Source: Candidatus Omnitrophota bacterium (GTDB lineage: Bacteria > Omnitrophota > Omnitrophia > Omnitrophales > Aquincolibacteriaceae). From it: a stretch of 7,244 nt of DNA. The number at the start of each line of letters is the position of its first letter. Positions within the stretch are counted from its first letter, which is position 1. The translations under genes were made by a program, and so were the position numbers. Below, piece after piece: positions 1 to 6,556 of the stretch. The stretch is from assembly GCA_023246995.1 (NCBI GenBank), contig JAHFHI010000060.1, positions 1 to 7,244 of the forward strand. The letters are read 5' to 3'. A model generated the notes under the pieces. It worked only from the letters and a program-made list of their open reading frames with translations, made no database searches and was not told where the DNA came from.

Positions 1-2435
1 TCTTCGCGGCTCCATTTATCGATCCTCGCGTCCCATTCCTCGGGAATACTCCGGTCGCGGCGCCCGGCGTCAAGCTTTGCAAGTTTCAAATAGAGCTCGC
101 GGGTCTTTTGGACCACCGGATCCTGGACTTTTCCCGGCGTTTTGGCGCGCGGCTTTTGCCCCTGCGTGGCGACAGCGGTCGCGCGGACCTCGGAACGAAG
201 GGCGCTGCGGCGTATGCCGGGCAGAAGATGGTCGGCCACGGTTCCGACCGCGAGCTGCATCTCTCCGGCAAGCGGCAGGACAAAGAAATTTCTCTGGTTT
301 GTGGGAGTCATGCCGAGCGCCGATTTCACTTCGGATTCCTCCGAGTGAGGATGGAGCACCGCCGCAAAATGGCGTCCTTCGGGAAGCCAGCCGTTGGCAA
401 TCAAGAGTGTCTTACGGGTGTCCGATTGGGTCAGCAGCTCCGACTCATCCATCTGATGGTTGATCATTTCTTCGAGCGCATCCGCCTGCTCGGGCAGGAA
501 CTGTCCGTTTTCGACCGCTTGGCTTACGGCTTCGAGCAAAACACGCCGGGCACCGTCGACGCTGTTGGCCTGAAAAACATTGTTTGAAAGCGAAAGAAGA
601 AACGTGAAAAAGAAATACGCGGCGCCCGGATCTTTGGCGATAAAAGCCCTGGCTTGCTCCCGGTCCTGAAGCTTTAAAAGACGCATGAGCTGGTCGCTAT
701 TATCCCGGTTCATGATCATGTGCCAGGCCGACAGCTGAAACCGGGGATCATTCAGAGCCGCGGACTTCGGCGGAAAAAAGGCCTCAATTAGAACGTCCTC
801 AATCGGAACCGGTTTCTGGCGCAGGGACTGTTCGTAAAGATACTTTTCTTTCTTCTCGTCGATCCCCTTGAGAATGCGGGGCGCTATCACGAGATACGAG
901 TAATCGTTTTCACGCAGATACTTTTCAATGCCCGGCGTGTGAAATCCTCCGCTTACGATGGCCATGATCGAAGCCCCGTCGCTTGTCATCTTCTCCATGG
1001 CCTTGTCGATCAGAATCCGGTCACGCTTCAGGGCCGTGGTATAAAACTCCTCGATTCGCGGCATATCTTGATCAATGCGTTCAAGATCTGCCGGCAAGGC
1101 GACCTCAAAATGAAATTTTCTCATGATGGGTTCAAGGTCGCTGCGGAATGTTTGGGCCTTGAACTGGTCCCGATAGGTGTAAAAAAAATCCGCATCCTGC
1201 TTGGTCAGACTAAAATCAAACATCTTCTGGTAAATGGAAAACATCTTAAGCAGGTGGTCAAGCCGCACCTCGGCTTCCGAAGAAAAGAGCTTGTTCTTGA
1301 TCTGCTTTTCGAGAGCCTCAATCTCGTCAAAGACTTCAAGCCCGATCGAGTCATAGAGCTGCATATAGCCCAGATATTTCAGCACATTGCCGTATTTGGT
1401 TTCAAGCCCGTCCGTCTCTTCGCTCCCGCCTCCGGCTTCCTGGTGCGGGGCGCGGCGGATTTCCTGTTCGAGATACCCGTAGTAATCTTTACGCTTCATC
1501 TTACGCATTCTAAACTGCACGGTATTGGTCAGGAAAGACGAGAGGCGCTCGCGGGAAATAATGTTTTTCAAGTCCAGAATCATCTGATCGATTTCATCTT
1601 CGGCCTTCTCAAAATTAATCTCCCGTTCCAGCGTCAAAAGAGAAAGCAGGGCGTGCATGGCCGGATATTCATAGACGGTAATATTGTGGCGCTTGGCCAT
1701 ATCCACCAGATAACGCGCGTACCCGGCAAGCTCGTGGCCGCCCTCCTGAAAAGTCATGCGCCGGCGGTTAAGCTCGCGCAGTTCCTCGGAGAAAACAAAC
1801 CGTGAAATTTTCTCCAGGATTCCTTCGAGCTCGTCCAGGACTTTTTCATCCTTCTCTTTGAACTCCAGGGCCGCGATATAGGCCTGGCGATTTTTCTCGT
1901 AGACTTTCCGATCCTCGACCCCGTAAAGTTTCAGGCCGGGCCGCTCGACGATGGCCAGGTACTCGGGCCCCGTAAGGCGGGCTTCTTTCAGAAAATAGTC
2001 GGCCACGTTTTGACGCGCGGCTTTACTCGGAAAAAACGAGAAGAGTTCGGTGAAAAGTTCGCCCTCGGCGCCTTCCAGGCTTACGAGTTCCAGGTCATGG
2101 TGCGCGGCAAAGTAATCGAGGATCTTCGCGATATTCCGCTGGGCTTCTTCGTTGGCGTGGGCGTCTTGAATGTGAATGACGATCTTGTCGCGCCCGCCCT
2201 GAAAATTCTTTTTGATCTGGCCGATGCTCTCCGGAAGGGATAAACCCAGCAGGAAATTGTTTCCGGCTTTTTCGGATTCTTCAGCGGGAACGGGTAAGGG
2301 TGGAGGAGGTGTGCTTTTTGTAAGGAATTGACCACCGTCGCCCCAGAGAATATTGGTCCAGGTGAAGCAGAGAACCGTCGCCAGAGCAATTGACCTAACC
2401 CAGGGCTTCAGTCTTTGGGTCTGCCATTCGAGCAT
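1..2435 (-). CDS. Large exported protein with ChaN/TIKI-like motifs, function unknown (3' end beyond window)
   Basis: An uninterrupted frame of 811 codons runs from ATG at 2435-2433 off the left edge, so the C-terminus is missing. AGGAAGAG at 2450-2443 is a good ribosome binding site and fixes the start. Residues 1-32 look like a signal peptide or anchor (R/K-rich start, then a hydrophobic stretch ending near LWG), followed by a proline-rich linker (about 42-50). The first recognisable block is HIQDAHANEEAQ (H88, D91, H93), then LVSLEGAEGELF (E121). A second block, VSGGFHTPGIEKYL, has H499. An HxxDxH strand followed by an E and a distal GxxH is the pattern of the ChaN/TIKI/EreA superfamily; membership is inferred from motifs only. 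The segment from about 560 to 811 matches nothing I recognise. The N-terminal block is one I associate with Omnitrophota proteins. Substrate and activity are unknown. It has its own promoter. Confidence 0.85.
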   Translation of the reverse strand, partial: MLEWQTQRLKPWVRSIALATVLCFTWTNILWGDGGQFLTKSTPPPPLPVPAEESEKAGNNFLLGLSLPESIGQIKKNFQGGRDKIVIHIQDAHANEEAQRNIAKILDYFAAHHDLELVSLEGAEGELFTELFSFFPSKAARQNVADYFLKEARLTGPEYLAIVERPGLKLYGVEDRKVYEKNRQAYIAALEFKEKDEKVLDELEGILEKISRFVFSEELRELNRRRMTFQEGGHELAGYARYLVDMAKRHNITVYEYPAMHALLSLLTLEREINFEKAEDEIDQMILDLKNIISRERLSSFLTNTVQFRMRKMKRKDYYGYLEQEIRRAPHQEAGGGSEETDGLETKYGNVLKYLGYMQLYDSIGLEVFDEIEALEKQIKNKLFSSEAEVRLDHLLKMFSIYQKMFDFSLTKQDADFFYTYRDQFKAQTFRSDLEPIMRKFHFEVALPADLERIDQDMPRIEEFYTTALKRDRILIDKAMEKMTSDGASIMAIVSGGFHTPGIEKYLRENDYSYLVIAPRILKGIDEKKEKYLYEQSLRQKPVPIEDVLIEAFFPPKSAALNDPRFQLSAWHMIMNRDNSDQLMRLLKLQDREQARAFIAKDPGAAYFFFTFLLSLSNNVFQANSVDGARRVLLEAVSQAVENGQFLPEQADALEEMINHQMDESELLTQSDTRKTLLIANGWLPEGRHFAAVLHPHSEESEVKSALGMTPTNQRNFFVLPLAGEMQLAVGTVADHLLPGIRRSALRSEVRATAVATQGQKPRAKTPGKVQDPVVQKTRELYLKLAKLDAGRRDRSIPEEWDARIDKWSRE

Positions 2436-2460
2436 ACGATAGCTCTTCCTTTGCCTATAG

Positions 2461-2486
2461 ATTTAAATGGAGACAGTCATTTAAAT
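2461..2486. repeat. 9-bp perfect inverted repeat in the leader of the large exported-protein gene
   Basis: ATTTAAATG (2461-2469) and CATTTAAAT (2478-2486) are perfect inverted repeats around the 8-bp spacer GAGACAGT. The element lies between the predicted transcription start (about 2501) and the ribosome binding site (2450-2443). It could be an operator or an RNA hairpin. The arms are almost entirely A/T, so an RNA stem would be weak. Confidence 0.5.
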
Positions 2487-2507
2487 ATTTTCTAAATTTT
2501 CTTGAAA

Positions 2508-2536
2508 AGTATACACAATATAAAGCATCAAGTCAA
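2508..2536 (-). promoter_or_regulatory. Sigma70-type promoter of the large exported-protein gene
   Basis: Read on the minus strand, TTGACT (2536-2531) and TATACT (2513-2508) are separated by exactly 17 bp. Each hexamer has five of six consensus bases. Transcription would start near 2501, giving a leader of about 66 nt before the ATG at 2435. It lies in an AT-rich stretch directly upstream of the gene. The call rests on sequence match only. Confidence 0.7.
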
Positions 2537-2545
2537 ACAAGCTAC

Positions 2546-2580
2546 TTATAAAAGTACTTTATAACTGCTTATAAATAAGC
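2546..2580. repeat. Two adjacent palindromes upstream of the -35 box
   Basis: TTATAAA (2546-2552) pairs with TTTATAA (2558-2564) across 5 bp, and GCTTAT (2567-2572) pairs with ATAAGC (2575-2580) across 2 bp. They lie about 10-45 bp upstream of the -35 hexamer on the minus strand, where an activator site or UP-like element would sit. In such AT-rich DNA some palindromes arise by chance, so a regulatory role is only a possibility. Confidence 0.35.
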
Positions 2581-2816
2581 CTTATCGCACGTTATACGTA
2601 TTATTATATGGTTATTAAAATAGTTAAGTAACCGCGGTAATCCTAACTTAAAGAAGAATGAATGTGCTATTTGCTTCATGAAATTGCATTACTCAATAGG
2701 CGGGGAAAACAAGCCTGGATTTCTTACGAAATTGCTTCATTCAGCTCTTTCGGGGAGGGATCGGGTGCGTCTTTCCCATAAACGGGCTACGATGTACGCG
2801 TGGCTTTGGGAATGTC

Positions 2817-2842
2817 AAAAAAAAGAGCGGAAGCGCCCGCCC
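2817..2842 (-). terminator. Rho-independent terminator closing the upstream operon
   Basis: On the minus strand GGGCGG (2842-2837) pairs with CCGCTC (2830-2825) in a 6-bp stem with one G-U pair. The loop is 6 nt, and an uninterrupted run of eight T (2824-2817) follows. It lies about 115 nt past the stop codon of the SGNH-like gene. The stem is short but GC-rich and the U-tract is strong. No equivalent signal exists on the plus strand. Confidence 0.65.
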
Positions 2843-2958
2843 CATAGATGCTCTGGGTAGGTTTTTGCAATCCCAATTGGGACATGACTTAGAAGAAATA
2901 AAATTTCCCTGCGTAAATAACGCATCCTCAAGCAGCACGGTCGGAGGGTGTGATGCCT

Positions 2959-3969
2959 TCAAGATTCATGCAATTGGGCGCGAACAAAGGGAAACACCAC
3001 GCTTTCGGCTTTCGCCGCCCCCTCCGCAGTAAGGTGGTCATCGTTTGCACGGTAGAAGCCCGTATTTTGAAGGCCCCGGAGATACGGCAATAAATCAAGA
3101 CACGCAATCCGCTCGTTCACGCAAAAGCGGGCCATGAACTTCTGCGCTTTTTCCGAGGTGAGTAGGCGGCGATCCATCACAAACCCCAACCTCTCGTAAA
3201 AGGAATAAAGCGAACCGTTGACCTGCAAATTTTGCGGGAAGATCACCACGGACAATTTCGCCCCCGCCTTATCGCAAAGCCGGTGAATTTCAGTAAGCAC
3301 CTTTCGGATCCGTTCCAGGGCACGTTCGTTTTCTTCGGTATCCATGAGCAGATTATCTACCAGATAGCGCGGATATCGGCGAGCCACTTCCGTTAGATAG
3401 GGGTTAAGCGGCTCGGGATTTTTTTTGAGAGGCGGCGGCTGCGTAACATACCCTTTCAAAAGCATGGCCCTAATCACGTCTCTTCCGCGCTCCAGGAAAT
3501 CATAGAGATACCACTGTTTGATCCGGGATTTCAGAAAAATAATCCACGGGCTTGAAATTGCGGGGCGATACTGCACGTCACTCAGATCGTTTCCCGGCTT
3601 GAGCCGGGCAAGCCCAACCTTGGCCTGCATAAGATATTCCAGGGGTCCGCATCCGCCGCGCGCGAGATTCAAAACCGCAATACTGCCTTCGCCTTTGAGG
3701 TCCTCCAAAAGCGAAAAATATAAGGGGCTTCCGTGCCCGTGCTTTTCCAAAAACGAATCCCCCAAGATAAGAATTTTGTGCGAGGGGCTCTCCCCCGTCC
3801 TGTCGACTTGATGCCTGGAGAAAGCCGGGTTTGGAACAATTCCGACGCGCAAAAGAACTTCAAAGAAAAGCACCGGAAGGAAGACGCCAAAAGCACCTAA
3901 AAAAAACCAGGATAACCCATGATGGCGGATGAGTTTCAGCACGTTGCGCAGGTTGAAATTTTGGCTCAT
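2959..3969 (-). CDS. Membrane-anchored SGNH/GDSL hydrolase-like protein
   Basis: The protein has 336 residues. A single hydrophobic segment (about 20-45, WFFLGAFGVFLPVLFFEVLL) follows a basic N-terminus, suggesting an inner-membrane anchor with an external catalytic domain. Block I is ILILGDSF (S72, candidate nucleophile). NLARGGCGP (101-109) fits block II and the oxyanion glycine. GND (126-128) fits block III. DDHLTAEG (D310, H312) supplies the Asp/His of block V. These fit SGNH esterase/acyltransferase-like proteins, often involved in polysaccharide acylation; the substrate cannot be read from sequence. Oddly, the hydrophobic strand that normally precedes GND is absent: LKP runs straight into GND. 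This may be a natural deletion, so activity is uncertain. The start lies 15 bp after tRNA-Gly and has no Shine-Dalgarno. The gene ends before the terminator at 2817-2842. Confidence 0.75.
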   Translation of the reverse strand: MSQNFNLRNVLKLIRHHGLSWFFLGAFGVFLPVLFFEVLLRVGIVPNPAFSRHQVDRTGESPSHKILILGDSFLEKHGHGSPLYFSLLEDLKGEGSIAVLNLARGGCGPLEYLMQAKVGLARLKPGNDLSDVQYRPAISSPWIIFLKSRIKQWYLYDFLERGRDVIRAMLLKGYVTQPPPLKKNPEPLNPYLTEVARRYPRYLVDNLLMDTEENERALERIRKVLTEIHRLCDKAGAKLSVVIFPQNLQVNGSLYSFYERLGFVMDRRLLTSEKAQKFMARFCVNERIACLDLLPYLRGLQNTGFYRANDDHLTAEGAAKAESVVFPFVRAQLHES

Positions 3970-3984
3970 TTAAAAACCGTCTGA

Positions 3985-4058
3985 TGGAGCGGGATACGGG
4001 AATCGAACCCGTCTAACCAGCTTGGGAAGCTGGGACATTACCACTATGCTAATCCCGC
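3985..4058 (-). tRNA. tRNA-Gly (anticodon CCC)
   Basis: The 74 nt fold as a full cloverleaf. The acceptor GCGGGAT pairs with ATCCCGC, the D-stem is GCAT/ATGT, and the anticodon stem CCAGC/GCTGG holds the loop TTCCCAA (anticodon CCC, reads GGG). The variable loop is TTAG and the T-arm is ACGGG-TTCGATT-CCCGT. Discriminator T, typical of bacterial tRNA-Gly, is followed by an encoded CCA. It lies 16 bp after the stop of the PfkB kinase and 15 bp before the SGNH gene, all on one strand, so it is probably processed out of the operon transcript. Confidence 0.95.
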
Positions 4059-4074
4059 TTGGGAAAGGCCGAAA

Positions 4075-5052
4075 TTAGAATGTACTAATTTTTCGGAAAA
4101 TTGCAAGCCGTTCTTTAATGTCAGGCAAACGAATCTTGCGTAATGCCTCCAGACCAAAATCCTCAACCGTAAAAGAAGCCACCACACTGCCCCAGGCAAT
4201 GGCTTTTTTGAAATTCTGAAAGCCGAGATCCCCGGTCGAGGCCAGATACCCCATCATGCCCCCGGCAAAACTGTCGCCCGCGCCCGTAGGATCAAAAACA
4301 CTTTCAAGCGGATAGGCGGGAAGCGCAAAAAAGGAATCCTCGTCAAAAAGGAGCACCCCATGCTCCCCTTTTTTAATCACCACGCGCGAAGGCCCCATTT
4401 CTTTCACGCGCTGCGCCGCACGGATCAAGTTGCTCTCGCCTGTCAGCTGCCGCGCCTCTCCGTCATTTAGAACCAGGCAATCCACCCGCGAAATGACCTT
4501 GCGGAGTTCCTTCAGCTTGTTCGCGATCCAGAAATTCATGGTATCCGCGGCCACGAACTTAAGGCGGGGTTTGGCAAGCTGATCCAGCACCCGCCCCTGA
4601 ATCACGGGGTCAACGTTGGCCAAAAATAAATAGTCGGGTTTTTTCTTAAAGGCCAGCTTGGGATTAAAGTCGGCAAGGACGTTAAGGCGCGTTTCAAGCG
4701 TTTGGGCGGAATTGAGATCAAGGCCGTATTTGCCGCGCCAAAAAAAAGTCTCGCCATCCGCCACCTCAAGATTGGCAAGATCGATCGGGCGCTCCTTCAG
4801 CACTCGTCGGTATTCCTCGGGAAAATCTTTACCCACCACCGCGGCCAGCGCCACCGGCGTTAAAAAAGTCGCCCCGAATGAGAAATAAGTCGCTGAACCG
4901 CCGAAGACCCGGGGACGCTTCCCGAAAGGGGTCTCGAGGGAATCAATGGCCACGGTTCCGACTACGGCCAGAGGCGCCGCTGCGTCAGAGAGTTGCGAGG
5001 CTTTGGAATTGGTCGATTTCAGAGCGGAGCCTTTGAGCGGCTTGGTAAGCAT
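4075..5052 (-). CDS. PfkB-family carbohydrate/nucleoside kinase
   Basis: This is a ribokinase-fold kinase of 325 residues. Evidence is the N-terminal strand LAVVGTVAIDSLETPFG (28-44), the glycine pair in FGGSATYFS (50-58), and the C-terminal PfkB signature DPTGAGDSFAGG (254-265) with the likely catalytic base D260 and the anion hole just before it. The family phosphorylates a sugar or nucleoside hydroxyl using ATP; the substrate is not evident. The motifs look closer to adenosine-kinase/general sugar-kinase members than to heptose-7-phosphate kinase, although heptose genes lie in the operon. An open frame extends to 5133, but GGAGG at 5062-5058 sits 5 nt before the ATG at 5052, and a second ATG at 5055 is too close to it. 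Either start overlaps the end of thiE by about 70 bp, suggesting coupled translation. tRNA-Gly follows the stop by 16 bp. Confidence 0.88.
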   Translation of the reverse strand: MLTKPLKGSALKSTNSKASQLSDAAAPLAVVGTVAIDSLETPFGKRPRVFGGSATYFSFGATFLTPVALAAVVGKDFPEEYRRVLKERPIDLANLEVADGETFFWRGKYGLDLNSAQTLETRLNVLADFNPKLAFKKKPDYLFLANVDPVIQGRVLDQLAKPRLKFVAADTMNFWIANKLKELRKVISRVDCLVLNDGEARQLTGESNLIRAAQRVKEMGPSRVVIKKGEHGVLLFDEDSFFALPAYPLESVFDPTGAGDSFAGGMMGYLASTGDLGFQNFKKAIAWGSVVASFTVEDFGLEALRKIRLPDIKERLAIFRKISTF

Positions 5053-5650
5053 CATCTCCTCCAAATAGGGCGCGCACGACGGCGATCCTCCGTGCCCCGG
5101 CTTCCAGCACCTGCCGGATATTGGTGGCATCAATACCCCCTATCGCCACAAGGGGGATCTTAAGCTGCGCGGAAACTTCCCTCACATATTCCAGGCCGGC
5201 GGCTTTGCGTCCCGGTTTGGTCGGGGTCGCAAAGACGGGACCCACCGCGACATAATCCGCGCCTTCGGATTCGGCCTCGAGCGCCTGATCGATCCGGTGC
5301 GTCGAACGCCCGATCCAAAACCGCCGGCCAGCGCCGCGGCAAAGAGCGCGCGCGGCTTGAAACGGCATATCCTCCTGTCCGAGGTGAACTCCGTCGGCTT
5401 TGAGCGCGAGCGCCAGATCCGGCCTGTCATTGACAAAGAAAAGTTTTCCCATCCTTTCGGAAATAGCGCGAATCTCCCTGCCGATCCTGTAAAGCGCGTG
5501 GTCATTCAGGGTCTTGGAGCGGAGCTGCACGATATCCACCCCCCCGGCGTAAGCGGCTTCGATTTTAGCTAAAACCGAGAGATCGTCCTCTCTTAAATCC
5601 GTCACCGCATAAAGCCTGAAATCTTCAAAAACTCTTTGTTTCGAGCTCAT
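4985..5650 (-). CDS. thiE: Thiamine-phosphate synthase
   Basis: ThiE condenses HMP diphosphate with the thiazole phosphate to give thiamine phosphate in the cytoplasm. The 221 residues span the TIM-barrel family with its motifs in order: LYAVTD (13-18), GGVDIVQLRSK (36-46), FFVNDRPDLALALKADGVHL (71-90), the diphosphate-binding IGRSTH (113-118), GADYVAVGPVFATPTKP (130-146) and VAIGGI (168-173). Length matches the usual single-domain enzyme. The ATG at 5650 overlaps the last 26 bp of thiD2 in the +1 frame. No Shine-Dalgarno precedes it, so translation probably depends on ribosomes finishing thiD2, or on a frameshift (see findings). The 3' end overlaps the PfkB kinase gene. Confidence 0.95.
   Translation of the reverse strand: MSSKQRVFEDFRLYAVTDLREDDLSVLAKIEAAYAGGVDIVQLRSKTLNDHALYRIGREIRAISERMGKLFFVNDRPDLALALKADGVHLGQEDMPFQAARALCRGAGRRFWIGRSTHRIDQALEAESEGADYVAVGPVFATPTKPGRKAAGLEYVREVSAQLKIPLVAIGGIDATNIRQVLEAGARRIAVVRALFGGDDAYQAAQRLRSEIDQFQSLATL
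5058..5062 (-). promoter_or_regulatory. Ribosome binding site inside thiE that sets the kinase start
   Basis: GGAGG read on the minus strand lies inside the last third of a hundred bases of thiE, 5 nt before the ATG at 5052 and 2 nt before the one at 5055. It is the strongest Shine-Dalgarno in the operon and argues against the longer frame starting at 5133. Confidence 0.7.
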
Positions 5651-6029
5651 AAAGGCGAAAACGCAAATCCTCCAAGGATCGTGCCTGCTTTGGAAAAAGA
5701 ACCCTGGAAACTTCCTCGAGAACTCTTAGAGCTTCCTGGGATCGTTTGATGTTAGAACGCATGATGTCCGGCCAGCCTGTTTTGGAAGCTTTGTCCTTCA
5801 TGGGCGTTTTGCGGCCGACATCCGAAAAAATGTCTCGGCTTTTCAAAAGATCGCGGTAGCGGACCGGCATCTTTAAAAGAATTTTCGTCAAATCGTGGCG
5901 GCTTTTTTTGTAAGCAAGCGCCAGAGCCCGGCGGTTTAAAAAAAAACGGGCCAAATCCTCTGCCACGCGGAGGGCTTCTTTAGCCCGGTTGTAATTGGCA
6001 TCAAGAATCCTCAAATAAGGATCTTTCAT
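5625..6029 (-). CDS. thiD2: ThiD2-family HMP-phosphate kinase
   Basis: This 134-residue protein matches the ThiD2 domain, known as a monofunctional HMP-phosphate kinase that makes HMP diphosphate, the co-substrate of ThiE. Diagnostic stretches are RILDANYNRAKEALRVAED (7-25) with RF following, SRHDL (43-47), and the second half-motif SNIKRSQEALRVLEEVSR (92-109), which echoes the first. In many bacteria this domain is fused to the N-terminus of ThiE; here it is a separate gene directly before thiE, with a 26-bp overlap. I prefer the ATG at 6029 because conservation begins there. A GTG at 6074, 3 bp after the hldC stop, would add 15 basic, unconserved residues. Neither start has a well-spaced Shine-Dalgarno, so the start is uncertain while the function call is firm. 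Confidence 0.88.
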   Translation of the reverse strand: MKDPYLRILDANYNRAKEALRVAEDLARFFLNRRALALAYKKSRHDLTKILLKMPVRYRDLLKSRDIFSDVGRKTPMKDKASKTGWPDIMRSNIKRSQEALRVLEEVSRVLFPKQARSLEDLRFRLYELETKSF

Positions 6030-6077
6030 ACTCCGGCGTAGACTTGCCGGGACGGCGAGTGCCGGGCGCCGCACGGG

Positions 6078-6551
6078 TCAACCCCGCATCCTTTCGATAA
6101 TCCGGGTTGTCGAGCGCCCCTCGAGCAATTTGACCAGGCGAACCTTTCCGCCCCAGGATTCGACTTCCCTTGCCCCGGCGATCTGGCCTTTTTTCCAGTC
6201 GGCCCCCTTGACCAGCACATCCGGGCGCAACGCCTGAATGAGCTTAAGCGGGGTGGGGTCGTCAAAAAGAATGACAAAATCCACGCAGGCAAGGCCCGCG
6301 AGAACCCTCATGCGGTCCCCTTGTGGGTTAATCGGACGATCCGGGGTTTTGTAGGATTTTACCGAGCGGTCACTGTTAACACCGACCGCCAAAAAGTCGC
6401 CAAAGGATCTGGCTTTTTCCAGATAGCTCACATGACCGGCATGGAGAATATCAAAGGTGCCGTTTGTAAAAACAAGTCTCTGGCCCCGTTTGCGCCGGGG
6501 CGCAAGCGCTTTACGAAGGGTTGCGGCAGAAAGAATTTTCTTTTCGGTCAT
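6078..6551 (-). CDS. rfaE2: D-glycero-beta-D-manno-heptose 1-phosphate adenylyltransferase (RfaE domain II)
   Basis: The enzyme transfers AMP from ATP to heptose 1-phosphate, giving ADP-heptose for LPS core or other heptosylation. The 157 residues equal the C-terminal half of HldE as a stand-alone protein (HldC type). VFTNGTFDILHAGH (27-40) carries the nucleotidyltransferase HxGH motif, followed by VGVNSDRSVKSYK (57-69), RPDVLVKGADWK (109-120) and RSTTRII (146-152). The frame stays open to 6842, but those extra residues are an out-of-frame copy of gmhA. The ATG at 6551 lies 5 bp after the gmhA stop with a weak AGAAG site, and conservation starts there. The kinase half (HldA/RfaE1) is not in the window. 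Confidence 0.94.
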   Translation of the reverse strand: MTEKKILSAATLRKALAPRRKRGQRLVFTNGTFDILHAGHVSYLEKARSFGDFLAVGVNSDRSVKSYKTPDRPINPQGDRMRVLAGLACVDFVILFDDPTPLKLIQALRPDVLVKGADWKKGQIAGAREVESWGGKVRLVKLLEGRSTTRIIERMRG

Positions 6552-6556
6552 CACTT

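Larger units (their letters stand above)
2436..2958. other. Non-coding intergenic region
   Basis: No convincing gene lies in these 523 bp. About 2455-2660 is strongly AT-rich and holds the promoter and palindromes of the leftward gene. About 2690-2958 is closer to the local composition and holds the terminator of the upstream operon. It also contains a perfect 12-bp palindrome, TCCCAATTGGGA (2871-2882), of unknown meaning. Short frames here (a 60-codon plus-strand frame from 2678 and a 73-codon minus-strand frame from a TTG at 2962) lack good start signals and recognisable motifs. Confidence 0.7.

Noticed and set aside
939..1805. 288-codon plus-strand open frame
   Set aside because: It is wholly antisense to the 811-codon exported-protein gene, which has a signal peptide, motifs, an RBS and a promoter. 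The plus-strand frame has no recognisable domain and no start signal.
2671..2740. Short direct repeats (TTGCTTCAT at 2671-2679 and 2732-2740; GAAATTGC at 2680-2687 and 2728-2735) as a repeat array
   Set aside because: Only two copies of 8-9 bases with no regular unit or further copies; compatible with chance in AT-rich DNA.
2678..2860. 60-codon plus-strand frame as a small gene
   Set aside because: No Shine-Dalgarno, no recognisable motif, no promoter seen, and it runs through the minus-strand terminator sequence.
2871..2882. TCCCAATTGGGA as a terminator
   Set aside because: A 4-bp stem with a 4-nt loop and no U-run on either strand. The hairpin at 2817-2842 is a better terminator.
2741..2962. 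73-codon minus-strand frame overlapping the end of the SGNH gene
   Set aside because: Its TTG start has no RBS, the predicted protein is unlike any family, and the terminator lies inside it.
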